Shown: positions 1 through 8,968, numbered from the stretch's first letter. The stretch: DNA of 48,389 nucleotides from an uncultured Lachnospiraceae bacterium (GCA_902798585.1 CADBXF010000024.1:1-48389); one strand, 5' to 3'. Translations and numbers: made by a program. The notes: a model not told the origin generated them from the sequence alone.

Positions 1-1
1 T

Positions 2-268
2 GCCAACGCTCCCGAGACCGAGAGTAAGCTCGACTGGAAGGAGCAAAAGGAAGCGCAGGCCCAGAAGCGAAAGCTTCAAAACCGCATCGCCGCTTTGGAA
101 CAGACCATTGAGCGCTGCGAAACCCGCATCTCAGAAATCGACGACCTCATGGCCTCACCCGAGGTTTGCACCAATTCGTTTCGCCTTAACGAACTTGGCA
201 TGGAGCGCGAAGCCCTCGAGGAGGAACTTCTATCGGCAATGACCGAGTGGGAGGAACTGAGTGAATAA
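2..268 (+). CDS. ABC-F family ATPase, C-terminal end only
   Basis: The reading frame is open from the window edge and ends in TAA at 266-268, giving the last 88 residues of a larger protein. The sequence is rich in K, E, Q and L, and its heptad-like stretch (KLQNRIAALEQTIERCETRI) is typical of the C-terminal coiled coil of ABC-F ATPases such as Uup or YdiF, which act on the ribosome rather than in transport. No ATPase motif lies inside the window, so the family call rests only on this coiled coil and its position next to a terminator. Another coiled-coil protein is possible. Confidence 0.6.
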   Translation, partial: ANAPETESKLDWKEQKEAQAQKRKLQNRIAALEQTIERCETRISEIDDLMASPEVCTNSFRLNELGMEREALEEELLSAMTEWEELSE

Positions 269-298
269 CAACGCGCCCTGCGCTAGAGCACAACAAAC

Positions 299-337
299 GC
301 CCCCGGAACCGCATCGCGGCCCGGGGGCATTTTTCGT
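299..337 (+). terminator. Intrinsic terminator after the ABC-F gene
   Basis: An 8-bp GC stem, GCCCCCGG (299-306) with CCGGGGGC (321-328), is followed by ATTTTTCGTCTTT. It lies between the plus-strand ABC-F stop (268) and the minus-strand surface-protein stop (354), so it may serve both convergent genes, but the U-tract is good only in the plus direction. Confidence 0.85.
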
Positions 338-353
338 CTTTAAAAGTCTTTTG

Positions 354-3300
354 TTATGCTCTCGCATTCTTTCTGCGGTACAAAACAACTCCCGACATCA
401 CGAGTGCTGCAAGAACAAGGAACAACAGAATTACCGCAGGCATTGTGTCGCCGGTCTTCGGTGCCTCAACAACTTCACTCGCTCCGGCATCGTTCGAAAC
501 CGCAACCTTCGTTGTCACCGAAGTATCGCCGATCAACACCGTGATCTCATGATTGCCGTCCTCGATTGCCTTAAAGAGCTCACTGCTTACGGTCAGGTCG
601 ATACTTCCCTTAACCGCCTTGTAGTATTTGCCGTCAACAGGCTTTCCGTCGAGAAGGATTCCGCCGAACATACCGAAGAGAATATCATCATTGCGGCTGC
701 GTGTGATATGGATATGGAAATCCTTGCCGCTCTTCACATCCCAGGAAGTATCGCCGGTAACGATGAAGAACACTTCCTCCCAACCGGCATAGAACTTGCA
801 GTCATCCGTAATCGGCGCCGTGAAATCCGCCTTCTTCGTGCATGCGGCATCGGTGAACCATCCGATAAAGTCAAATCCCTTGCGCACCGGTTCGGCGACA
901 TTTTCCAACTTACTGCCGTACTCTACGGTCTTGGCGGCGACCTCGGAGCCTCCGTTGGAGTCAAATACCACCTGATACGAATTGAGCTTGCTGTCGTACT
1001 GCGCCGTATAGGTAGCGTCACCCGCGACTGCGATTACCTCGTTATCCCATCCTGCGAATGTATATGTATACTGCTTCGTCGCCGCCTTGACAGGCGTCTT
1101 TCCGTTGTAAACCGGATTGGTACCGAGTTCAAGCACTTCGCTCTGAAGTTCCGTGCCATCTCCATCGACAAACCGAATTGTGAACTTCTTCTTTCGGAAG
1201 TTCGCTACCAGCGTACGCTCATCCTGAAGCGAGAACTCATATGCCGCTTTATCGCTTACGACCTGATTGCCCTCCGTCCAATTCTCAAACTCATATCCCT
1301 CGTTCGGAATTGCCTTCAGTTTTACTGTAGTACCGGCGCTCGGGGCGTAACAACCGGCTCCCTCAACGGTTCCGGCCTCCTTGGACGATGCAGTTGCATT
1401 GATTGTGATACCCTTCGTAAGAGTGAGCTCTCTTGCAACATTTCCGTCTGCATCGACGATTCTTGTTCCTTTATCGGAGATTTTTCCTCCCGCGGGCGTA
1501 GCTATCGCTATGCCATTGCCGAGTGTTATCTTGTCTTCCGCATCAATTGCGCAATTCAGGGCTGAAACAGACATTTCCGAACTGAGAATCATCGCTTCTC
1601 TATCCGTATCGATTCCGTTCCCGGAATGGCCTTTTATCGTAAGCTTACAACCATCATTTACTACCAAATCGTCACCAGTATGCAAACAATATTTCGATTC
1701 ACTTTTTTCACCTGTCGTAGTAAGGTTCAATTTGCTTCCATCAGAAACAAATAATGACGAGAAACAATATAAAGCAATAAAGTCCGCCAAAATTGTGACA
1801 TTGCTATTCTCGGAAATACGAGTATCTCCACCGATATTTAATCCGAAAGAATTCTTTATATCTGAAGAAATCTCTATGGTTGATCCATTTACAGTAAGCG
1901 GTCCATCTGTCCAAACTCCGAATTTTGCACCTGCAATTGTCAGTTTCCCGTTTCCTGTTATCGTCAGTGGTTCAAGGGTTCTCATTTCCTTGTATATTCC
2001 TGAGAGATTGTTTTCTTTGGAAGTATTTATTATAATATTATTTACACCAACAAGGCGAATTGTTAATTCAAGCCCTCCTTCGCAAACGATGCAATCCCTG
2101 TTGCATATGAGTGTTGCATAGTTTAGAGTCAAAGTTCCCTTCTTCGAATCGCCTTCATAAGAAACCGGTGTGGTTAGGTTGCTACCGCTGATACCGGTAC
2201 CCGTGATGTTGTCCTTGTTCTTGTTGGTAATCCGGATGCCGTTTACCTTCAGCGGATACTCTACCGGGTTTGGATCTTCTATGAATACGGCAGCCAAAGC
2301 GACAATGCCGTTCACCTCAAAGGAATAAGTTGACGGAGCGCTTACATTTTTCCCATTCATAATCCAGTGATTGAAAAGGTATCCCTCGTTAGGCGTAGCA
2401 GTTACCGTAGCAGTTTGCCCCTTGGTAAACTCACCTCCGCCGGAAACGCTGCCGTAGGAATCGTAGTTTGCCTGCACCTGAACCAAGTATGTTTTTTCTT
2501 TGAAGTTTGCAACAAGCTTTCTGTCGTTCTCAACCTTAAACGAATACGTAGATTCAGTCCAAACTACGGTTCCGTTCTCAGTCCAGTTTTCAAATATTCC
2601 TTCGTCTCCGGCCTTTGCGATCAAATTGACCGTTGCGCCGACTTCATAGCTGCCGCCGCCGGTAACAGAGCCTGCCTTATCATTGCTCGAAACTGCTTCC
2701 ACAGTACGCTTTTCAATCTTTGCGAAGTGAGCAACAAGCGTGATATTATCTTTCAGCGGGAAAGTATACTTCGCTGAAGTACTTACAACTGCACCATCCT
2801 CTGTCCAGTTGACAAAACGATGATCATCGTCCGCCGCTGTCGCATTCACCGTGACATCCGAGCCCTTTTGGAACTCTCCGCCGCCGCTCACGCTTCCGAT
2901 CGCAGCATTCTCGGATGTGACGTTCACTGTAACCATATCCTTGGAAAATTCAGCCAAAATGGTGCAATCCTTTTCCGGCGTAAACTCATAGGTTGCAGCC
3001 GTGCTGACGATCTTTCCGTCCATTTTCCATCCGTCAAACAAGCAATATTTCTTTGCGGTGGCCGTTACAGTTACAGTCTTTCCCTCATAAACCGAGCCGC
3101 CTCCGGAAACCCATCCAAGCGTCGAATCATTGGAAGACACGGTAACCGTAAACTTCGGAATCGCTTCGAAGACCGCGACAAGATCTCTGCCGGTCTTACA
3201 CTCAAACGAATATTCTGCGCTTGAGGCGACAGGCTTACCGTCCTCGGTCCATTTCACAAAGCGATAACCTTCCGAAGCGGTCGCCGTCAAATTGACGGTC

Positions 3301-6300
3301 ACACCCTGCTGATAATCACCGGCGCCCGTAACCGTACCGTAAGTACTGTCATTTGCCTCAACCGTTATCTTATGCGTAATCGTTTCGAAATTCGCGACAA
3401 GGCTTCTGGTCTGCTCTGCAGTGAATGTATACTCCACTGAACTCCAAACCACCTCACCGTTCTCGGTCCAGCTGACAAACCGGCAGTTTTTAAATGCCGT
3501 AGCCACAAGCTTTACCGGAGAGCCAACATAATGAGTTCCGCCACCGGACACAGACCCGAGCTTACTGTCCGAAGAAACCGCATTAATCGTAACCTTACCG
3601 ATTTCTTCGAAAACAGCCACAAGGTTCCGCTCTTTTTCAACGTTAAAATCAAAAGTTGCATCCGTGCTTACCGGTACACCATTTTCCGTCCAGTTGACAA
3701 AACGGCAATTCTGATTGGCCGTAGCAATCACCGTTGCTGTCTTGCCGACCTGAATTCTACCTCCGCCGCTGACAGAACCTAAGGTTGCATCTGCGGTAGA
3801 CACTTTGATTTCACGATAGTCGACATCGAAATGTGCAACCAGAGTTCTGTTTGCGGAAGCCGTAAATGTGTACTTTACTTTCTCGCTTACAACCGTACCG
3901 TTTTCGGTCCAGTTAGTGAAAATGAAGCCCGCCTTCGGTATTGCTTCTACATCTACAGGAGTCTTCGCTTCGTATCGTCCGCCACCTGTAACCGTTCCGC
4001 AATTCAAAGGTGCCGGGGAGACGCCAATATTATAGTAAACAATCTTTTCAAAAATCGCTGTCAGCGCACGATCCTTGCTTACCGTAAAGGAGAACTCAGC
4101 ATTTGTGCTGACCGGGTTTCCTCCTTCCGACCAATTCAGGAAGCGGTACCCCTCCGCCGGAGTTGCCTTGACATTCACCTCTGTATCATACTCGCAGGTG
4201 CCGCTCTTTTCTACGGTACCGCCTTCCAAAGGCGAACCGGATACCGTTACGCTAAATGTCTTCGGCTTGAAATTGGCAACAAGCGTTCTCGCATTTGCCA
4301 TCAGGAACGAGTATGTTGCATCCGTACTCACAACACTTCCGTTCTCCGTCCAGTTGACAAATATATAGCCGTTATTGGCCGTTGCCGTCAGAATAACGCT
4401 TTTACCCTTTTGATATGTACCGCCGCCGCTGACCGAACCGTACTTGTCGTTATTGGCTGAAACAGCAATCGTATCTTCATCGATAACAAAATCAGCAGTC
4501 AGGGTAATGTCCTTCGTCGCCTTAAATGTGTAGGTTGCGTCGCTGCTTACGACACTGCCCCCTTCCTTCCAGCTGACGAAACGATACCCGGTCTTAGCCG
4601 TCGCAGTCAAGGTAACACCTGCACCCTTGTCATATACACCGGCTCCGCTGACATTGCCGAAAGCGATGTTGTTTGCCGATGCGGAAACAGTGACTGTCAC
4701 CGGCTTGAACACAGCGGTTAAGGTACGGTCTTTGTCTACCGTAAACAAGTATGTCGCATCCGTACTCACTGCTTTTCCGTTCTCGGTCCAGCCTTCAAAA
4801 TAACAGTTTTCCTTGGGCGTAGCAATTACCGTAACCGTCGAGCCCTTTACATACTCTCCGCCGCCGGTTACAGAACCGTAAGCGCTGTCGGATTTCGCAG
4901 TAATCGTATACTTGGGAAGTGCGCGGAATACGGCAACCAGACTGATTATTGCGCCGTTTACAGTATCCCCGAAGGTATGCTCAAATGTCGATTCGTTCGA
5001 AGCAGGGTTACCGCTGTCCTTGTTTTTCCACATTACAAACTCATAGCCTTCATTGGGTATCGCGGAAATTGTCAAGGTTTCCCCGGGTTTGTAATATCCG
5101 CTTCCGGTTACGGTTCCTGCCTGGAGATTGCTTTCATCAACTTCAACTTCCACTATATTATATCTCTTAAAATCGGCGACGACCGCTAAGTGCTTATCTC
5201 CGAATGTAATGGTATCGCCTTCGACGTCAAAGTATTTTCCAAAGGCTCCGGCTTCCACATCATACTCCGCCATCGTATATTTGTTAAGATAATTGCCACT
5301 GGGAGGTGTTGCAATCAGTTTTACCGTATCGCCGGGCAGATAACAATCCTTCTGCGGCAGTACAGTGATATTACTCGTTTGGGCATTCGAAAGGACAAGT
5401 TGATATCCCGGAGTAACCCTGGCTTTCAGCTTAATGTCTCTTGTTGCTCTGAAAGCATATACCGGCTCATCGGTCACAAATATTTCTTTGTCTCCGACAA
5501 CCTCATACCAGCCTCCGAAAACAAGGGACTTCTTATACTTGTCCGGTATAACGCAGGAATACTGAACCAGGAAATTGGCTTTGTCAATCAGTTCCAGTTT
5601 TTCGCCGGTATAAGCCTCATAACCACTGTATTCCATCAATATCTCATACTGATTCTCGTCATATTCAAAAGTAAAGGTGAGATCTGTGTCAATATCCTCC
5701 ATTTTAAAGGAACTCGTTTTAAAATCAAAATTCGAGTAAAGGCCTCTGATCTCACTCAGTCTGTGATGGATTTCCGGGGTAATCGTCACTTCTACAATAT
5801 CACCCTCTTGAAACTCCTTCTGGGTATTGTTCGTCCCTTTAAAGGTTACTTTTCCATTACCTACGGATGTAAGAGTCACCGTGTGTTTAGCGGTCGAGTA
5901 GAAAATACCTCTGACCCAAATGTCATTTGCCGGCATCGTCAATGTCGCGGTGTCGCCGGAGGTTAATTTCTTCCACTCTACTTCCTTCTCCTTCTCGTTG
6001 GCAAGCCGAGAAACATATGCATATTCTATACCTGCGACCTTATATCCATCCTTTGCAACGACAGAAATTGTCAAATTTGTCTCGGGATAAAAACCCGTCG
6101 GGTCGGAATTACCATTAAAAAAGATTGTACCTTTTTCGTTGCAGTCATTATTATTCCAGGTATAATACACTCCCTCTCTTATGAAATAAGCATAAAGTTC
6201 ACGCCCGGTTGTATTTACAGTCCACTGATAAATCGGATAATATGGATTTACACCCGCATCCTGGATGAGTCGGATTCTGTTCTCTCCCTTACTGTCAACA

Positions 6301-6779
6301 TACTCTTCTGCCCAACAATAGAACTTGCATCCGGAATAGGGCTGCGCCGTTAATGTCGATTTACGAGTCACCGGATTATAGGCATTATCCACCGTACCGC
6401 ATTCCGGGTGAAAAAGATAGAGATAATACGGATCCTCGACTCCGTTAGCTCCAAGCGCATTGCTGCTTTTAACGGGAGTCCGCTGCAGCAAATCATCCTG
6501 CAACATCAGGCTCTCCGAAAACAAATCTGCAGATTGTTCCGATACAACGCTTTGCTCCACGGCAACCGGCACAGAAAGCAGACTGCTGTCCGTAGCTGCA
6601 GCCACCGATACAATCTGTTCCGTCACGGACGAAGCGCTCTTTACGCCTTTCGCGTCTGCCGCGATGTCGACAAACAGACTGAGGACCATGCCAACACACA
6701 ACAATACGGCAAGAACACGCCGCATCGTCTGGGTTGACAAACCGATTCTTCTCAACCGATTTTTGAATGCATCCATCAT
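354..6779 (-). CDS. Giant cell-wall-anchored protein with InlB-type repeat array
   Basis: The protein has 2141 residues from ATG at 6779, which is preceded by AAGGAG and GGAG. An in-frame ATG at 6902 lacks a comparable site. A basic N-terminus and hydrophobic stretch (RRVLAVLLCVGMVLSLFVDI) form a signal peptide. An N-terminal region of about 540 residues is followed by 13 tandem units of about 70 residues (about 540-1500), each with G-x-V-[ST]-G-x-G, a GY/C-x-F-x-x-W core and a closing LVAxF, as in divergent InlB B-repeats. Next comes a probable beta-helix region (about 1500-1740), one more repeat (about 1800-1860), two Listeria-Bacteroides (Flg_new) type repeats (about 1860-2000) and a C-terminal sorting signal: APKTGD, a hydrophobic helix and an RRKNARA tail. 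The motif lacks the usual Leu of LPxTG. The likely role is a sortase-anchored adhesin or stalk; the ligand is unknown. Confidence 0.85.
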   Translation of the reverse strand: MMDAFKNRLRRIGLSTQTMRRVLAVLLCVGMVLSLFVDIAADAKGVKSASSVTEQIVSVAAATDSSLLSVPVAVEQSVVSEQSADLFSESLMLQDDLLQRTPVKSSNALGANGVEDPYYLYLFHPECGTVDNAYNPVTRKSTLTAQPYSGCKFYCWAEEYVDSKGENRIRLIQDAGVNPYYPIYQWTVNTTGRELYAYFIREGVYYTWNNNDCNEKGTIFFNGNSDPTGFYPETNLTISVVAKDGYKVAGIEYAYVSRLANEKEKEVEWKKLTSGDTATLTMPANDIWVRGIFYSTAKHTVTLTSVGNGKVTFKGTNNTQKEFQEGDIVEVTITPEIHHRLSEIRGLYSNFDFKTSSFKMEDIDTDLTFTFEYDENQYEILMEYSGYEAYTGEKLELIDKANFLVQYSCVIPDKYKKSLVFGGWYEVVGDKEIFVTDEPVYAFRATRDIKLKARVTPGYQLVLSNAQTSNITVLPQKDCYLPGDTVKLIATPPSGNYLNKYTMAEYDVEAGAFGKYFDVEGDTITFGDKHLAVVADFKRYNIVEVEVDESNLQAGTVTGSGYYKPGETLTISAIPNEGYEFVMWKNKDSGNPASNESTFEHTFGDTVNGAIISLVAVFRALPKYTITAKSDSAYGSVTGGGEYVKGSTVTVIATPKENCYFEGWTENGKAVSTDATYLFTVDKDRTLTAVFKPVTVTVSASANNIAFGNVSGAGVYDKGAGVTLTATAKTGYRFVSWKEGGSVVSSDATYTFKATKDITLTADFVIDEDTIAVSANNDKYGSVSGGGTYQKGKSVILTATANNGYIFVNWTENGSVVSTDATYSFLMANARTLVANFKPKTFSVTVSGSPLEGGTVEKSGTCEYDTEVNVKATPAEGYRFLNWSEGGNPVSTNAEFSFTVSKDRALTAIFEKIVYYNIGVSPAPLNCGTVTGGGRYEAKTPVDVEAIPKAGFIFTNWTENGTVVSEKVKYTFTASANRTLVAHFDVDYREIKVSTADATLGSVSGGGRIQVGKTATVIATANQNCRFVNWTENGVPVSTDATFDFNVEKERNLVAVFEEIGKVTINAVSSDSKLGSVSGGGTHYVGSPVKLVATAFKNCRFVSWTENGEVVWSSVEYTFTAEQTRSLVANFETITHKITVEANDSTYGTVTGAGDYQQGVTVNLTATASEGYRFVKWTEDGKPVASSAEYSFECKTGRDLVAVFEAIPKFTVTVSSNDSTLGWVSGGGSVYEGKTVTVTATAKKYCLFDGWKMDGKIVSTAATYEFTPEKDCTILAEFSKDMVTVNVTSENAAIGSVSGGGEFQKGSDVTVNATAADDDHRFVNWTEDGAVVSTSAKYTFPLKDNITLVAHFAKIEKRTVEAVSSNDKAGSVTGGGSYEVGATVNLIAKAGDEGIFENWTENGTVVWTESTYSFKVENDRKLVANFKEKTYLVQVQANYDSYGSVSGGGEFTKGQTATVTATPNEGYLFNHWIMNGKNVSAPSTYSFEVNGIVALAAVFIEDPNPVEYPLKVNGIRITNKNKDNITGTGISGSNLTTPVSYEGDSKKGTLTLNYATLICNRDCIVCEGGLELTIRLVGVNNIIINTSKENNLSGIYKEMRTLEPLTITGNGKLTIAGAKFGVWTDGPLTVNGSTIEISSDIKNSFGLNIGGDTRISENSNVTILADFIALYCFSSLFVSDGSKLNLTTTGEKSESKYCLHTGDDLVVNDGCKLTIKGHSGNGIDTDREAMILSSEMSVSALNCAIDAEDKITLGNGIAIATPAGGKISDKGTRIVDADGNVARELTLTKGITINATASSKEAGTVEGAGCYAPSAGTTVKLKAIPNEGYEFENWTEGNQVVSDKAAYEFSLQDERTLVANFRKKKFTIRFVDGDGTELQSEVLELGTNPVYNGKTPVKAATKQYTYTFAGWDNEVIAVAGDATYTAQYDSKLNSYQVVFDSNGGSEVAAKTVEYGSKLENVAEPVRKGFDFIGWFTDAACTKKADFTAPITDDCKFYAGWEEVFFIVTGDTSWDVKSGKDFHIHITRSRNDDILFGMFGGILLDGKPVDGKYYKAVKGSIDLTVSSELFKAIEDGNHEITVLIGDTSVTTKVAVSNDAGASEVVEAPKTGDTMPAVILLFLVLAALVMSGVVLYRRKNARA
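2280..5160 (-). repeat. 13-copy in-gene tandem repeat (InlB B-like units)
   Basis: Within the surface-protein gene, about 220-bp units repeat 13 times. Each encodes a GSVSGGG-like turn, a KGxxVTVxATxxxGYxFxxWTENGxxVSTxATYxF core and RTLVAxF. The DNA has diverged between copies (codons differ, residues are conserved), so the array is old rather than freshly amplified. A separate fourteenth copy lies near 1200-1390. Boundaries are approximate. Confidence 0.8.
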
Positions 6780-6907
6780 ATTCTCCACTCTCCTTAAGTG
6801 TTTCGACTCCGCCCTGTCGTTGCACAAAAAAGCAACCGAAACCAGCGCAGTTTCCAAGTCGGGCATTTTAATACAGTATATCCTGTTTTTCTTTATCATC
6901 ATACATC

Positions 6908-6923
6908 CTTACAAATTTGTAAG
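6908..6923. promoter_or_regulatory. 16-bp perfect palindrome upstream of the surface-protein gene
   Basis: CTTACAAATTTGTAAG is a perfect palindrome 129 bp upstream of the ATG at 6779. A TATACT hexamer lies closer to the gene (minus strand, near 6865), but I see no convincing -35 box for it. The palindrome could be an operator for the surface-protein promoter. The protein that would bind it is unknown. Confidence 0.35.
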
Positions 6924-6989
6924 TACCTGTTATTGAAATAATTATCATGGGAAATCATAAATTCAAAAAGTCGCGAATCACAACCAAAT

Positions 6990-7014
6990 GCCCTGCTGCA
7001 AAAAGCGGCAGGGC
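6990..7014 (-). terminator. Hairpin after the GntR gene
   Basis: GCCCTGCTGC (6990-6999) pairs with GCGGCAGGGC (7005-7014) about 40 bp past the GntR stop. The trailing minus-strand sequence is ATTTGGTTGTG, a weak U-tract. It is a probable terminator of the dehydrogenase-gntR unit. Confidence 0.55.
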
Positions 7015-7056
7015 GGTCGTGTTACATACTTCTTCTGACAGTTTCAAAAAGCTTTG

Positions 7057-7728
7057 TCAAACCAGCTTGTGATTGTTGATATTGTAAATTGTCTGGATGA
7101 TGTGCTCGTGCGCAAGCTTCTCAGCGTTGTCGGCGTCGCGTTTGCGAATTGCTTCGAGAATCGCTGAATGCTCTGCGTTTGAATTTTGCGCACGGGCCGG
7201 ATCCGACAGAGTAATCTTGCGGATGCTGTGCACATACTGATGATAGTCTCGAAGCAGGTGGCCCAGAATCTTGCTGCCGCAGGAAGCATACAAAAGCTCG
7301 TGGAACTTCGAATCGAGCTCGACAATCTGCTCAAAATGCTGCTTCTTTACATGGAACTCGGAGAGATAAATGACCTCCTCGATGGCGTCAATCTGCTCCT
7401 GCGTGATGTTCTCGCAGGCCCAGCGAGCGCACAGGCCTTCGAGGTAGGAACGAATCATATAAATGTCGTGGACATCCTTGTTGCTGATGCCGGCCACATA
7501 CGCGCCCTTGTTGGGGATGATCTTCACGAGCCCCTCAAGCTCCAGCTGCCGCAGCGCCTCACGAACCGGCGTTCTCGAGACGCCCAGCTCCTGGCCGATG
7601 GAAATTTCCTTGAGCTCTTCATTTTCCGTGTATTTGCCGGACAGAATGTCCTCGCGGATTTTGGTAAAAACCATCCCGCGCAGCGAATACTTGTCCGTCG
7701 ATTCCTGGTTAAAAACCTTGTCTTCCAT
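7057..7728 (-). CDS. GntR-family (FadR/FCD type) transcriptional regulator
   Basis: The 223-residue protein starts at ATG 7728, preceded by GGGAGG at 4-nt spacing. Upstream in-frame ATGs lie inside the promoter and operator and are rejected. Residues about 15-79 form the GntR winged helix (IGQELGVSRTPVREALRQLE, then EGLVKIIPNKGAYVAG). Residues about 86-210 are an all-helical FCD-like effector domain with several His residues (for example LDSKFHELLYASC) that could bind a metal. Members of this subfamily usually repress genes for organic or sugar acids. Its promoter carries two ATTGTATACAAT-like palindromes, so it probably represses itself. The dehydrogenase gene just upstream on the same strand is a plausible pathway partner; the effector is unknown. 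Confidence 0.88.
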   Translation of the reverse strand: MEDKVFNQESTDKYSLRGMVFTKIREDILSGKYTENEELKEISIGQELGVSRTPVREALRQLELEGLVKIIPNKGAYVAGISNKDVHDIYMIRSYLEGLCARWACENITQEQIDAIEEVIYLSEFHVKKQHFEQIVELDSKFHELLYASCGSKILGHLLRDYHQYVHSIRKITLSDPARAQNSNAEHSAILEAIRKRDADNAEKLAHEHIIQTIYNINNHKLV

Positions 7729-7752
7729 AGTGCCTCCCGGCTCCTCTCTTCG

Positions 7753-7762
7753 TTGTATACAA
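7753..7762. promoter_or_regulatory. Second GntR operator candidate, TTGTATACAA
   Basis: A perfect 10-bp palindrome of the GT(N)AC type used by FadR-subfamily regulators lies in the leader of the GntR gene, 25 bp before its start. It is identical in core to the copy at 7808-7819, with centres 56 bp apart. Confidence 0.6.
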
Positions 7763-7807
7763 TACCTCTTCGGCACGCGCAGAAACACATCCGTTCGCAC
7801 ATGTACC

Positions 7808-7835
7808 ATTGTATACAATTTCCGGAAAAAGTCAA
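7808..7835 (-). promoter_or_regulatory. gntR promoter with overlapping operator
   Basis: On the minus strand TTGACT (7830-7835) and TACAAT (7808-7813) are separated by 16 bp. The -10 box is part of the 12-bp perfect palindrome ATTGTATACAAT (7808-7819). A repressor bound there would block RNA polymerase, so negative autoregulation is likely. Confidence 0.65.
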
Positions 7836-7842
7836 GCAAATG

Positions 7843-8811
7843 TCATCTCACCACATTCCTGGGACTGCCTGCAAGGAATGCGCAGACATTGGCCGCGGTC
7901 TCCTCCACGCACCGCGTCCGGGCCTCCACCGTCGCCCAGGCGATGTGGGGCGTGATCACCAGCTTCGTCGAATCCTTAATCGGCAACAGCGGACTCGCAG
8001 GATCCATGGGCTCCTTCACCAAAACATCAAGCCCCGCTCCGGCGATCTCACCTTCCGTGAGCGCCCGCGCAAGCGCCTCCTCGTCCACGATGGGGCCGCG
8101 CCCGAGGTTCAGAAGAATCGCCTCCTTCTTCATCTGACGGAACTGCTCCTCTCCCATCAGCTTCATCGTGGCGGGCGTCAGCGGACAATGAATGGAGACG
8201 ATGTCCGACTCCGAGAGAAGCTCCGGCAGACTCCGCTCAGGAAAGCGGTCCGTATGGTGCGCGCCGCTGGTGCTAAAGTAGATCACGCGGCACCCGAAGG
8301 CTTCCGCGATCTCGCCCACCTTCGAGCCGATGGCGCCCAGGCCGATGATGCCCCAGGTCTTCCCCGCCAGCTCGCGGAAAGGAATCGTATAATGACTGAA
8401 GATATCATTTTTCGCATACTCGCCGCTCTTGACGAAACAATCGTAGTATGCGAGCTTCTCGTAGACATAAAACAACAGCGCAAAGGTGTGCTGCACCACG
8501 CTGTCCGTGGAGTAGCCCTTCACATTGCAAACCGTGATCCCGCGGGCGTTCGTGTACGCAAAATCCACATTGTTCGTGCCGGTGGCCGTCAGGCATATAA
8601 GCTTCAGGTGCGACGCCTTCCCGAGCGTCTCCTCATTCATCGGAATCTTGTTGACGATCAAAATGTCCCCCTCCGCTGCGCGGAGCGCATTTTCCGCGGG
8701 CTCGGACTTATGGTAGCACACCACCTCCCCGAACTCCTCGAACGCCTCCAGCGACACATCATCGCCCAGGGTGTCACGCTCCATTACTACTATCTTTAAT
8801 CGATTGTTCAT
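7843..8811 (-). CDS. D-isomer-specific 2-hydroxyacid dehydrogenase (hydroxypyruvate reductase-like)
   Basis: A 322-residue cytosolic NAD(P)H-dependent dehydrogenase. It has the N-terminal flavodoxin-like half, a Rossmann motif GLGAIG (157-162), and the catalytic triad of the family: Arg in NLGRGP (R238), Glu in VKEPMD (E267) and His in TPHIAWAT (H289). ATATGTN and NVKGYSTDSVVQHTF resemble glycerate dehydrogenases (HprA). The exact substrate (hydroxypyruvate, glyoxylate or another 2-keto acid) cannot be read from sequence. AAAGGA lies 5 nt before the ATG. The gntR gene follows on the same strand 114 bp later and may control or accompany it. A TTGACG/TACTCT promoter lies 129 bp upstream. Confidence 0.88.
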   Translation of the reverse strand: MNNRLKIVVMERDTLGDDVSLEAFEEFGEVVCYHKSEPAENALRAAEGDILIVNKIPMNEETLGKASHLKLICLTATGTNNVDFAYTNARGITVCNVKGYSTDSVVQHTFALLFYVYEKLAYYDCFVKSGEYAKNDIFSHYTIPFRELAGKTWGIIGLGAIGSKVGEIAEAFGCRVIYFSTSGAHHTDRFPERSLPELLSESDIVSIHCPLTPATMKLMGEEQFRQMKKEAILLNLGRGPIVDEEALARALTEGEIAGAGLDVLVKEPMDPASPLLPIKDSTKLVITPHIAWATVEARTRCVEETAANVCAFLAGSPRNVVR

Positions 8812-8846
8812 AGGTGTCCTTTCTATACGCGGTTGGTTCCTGCCGC

Positions 8847-8918
8847 CACGGCTCGTCCTTCATGGCGCGGCTTTTCACGGCACGGCCTTTCATGGTCCGG
8901 CTTTCACGGCGCGGCCTT
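8847..8918 (-). repeat. Five imperfect 14-15-bp tandem repeats in the dehydrogenase leader
   Basis: Plus-strand units are CACGGCTCGTCCTT, CATGGCGCGGCTTTT, CACGGCACGGCCTTT, CATGGTCCGGCTTT and CACGGCGCGGCCTT, read end to end. They lie between the predicted dehydrogenase promoter (8940-8968) and its start codon, so they are transcribed in the leader. No spacers separate the units, so this is not CRISPR. Confidence 0.75.
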
Positions 8919-8939
8919 CGTGCGATTCCGCCTGTCTAC

Positions 8940-8968
8940 AGAGTACTGCGTTCTATGGAAATCGTCAA
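8940..8968 (-). promoter_or_regulatory. Promoter of the 2-hydroxyacid dehydrogenase gene
   Basis: On the minus strand TTGACG (8963-8968), a 17-bp spacer and TACTCT (8940-8945). The predicted start near 8933 gives a leader of about 120 nt containing the tandem repeats. Confidence 0.55.

Noticed and set aside
7186..8799. A 537-codon plus-strand frame
   Set aside because: It spans antisense gntR, its operators and the dehydrogenase, all with clear motifs on the minus strand.
8847..8918. Short regular repeats as a CRISPR array
   Set aside because: Units are 14-15 bp, imperfect and contiguous with no spacers, and no cas genes are nearby.
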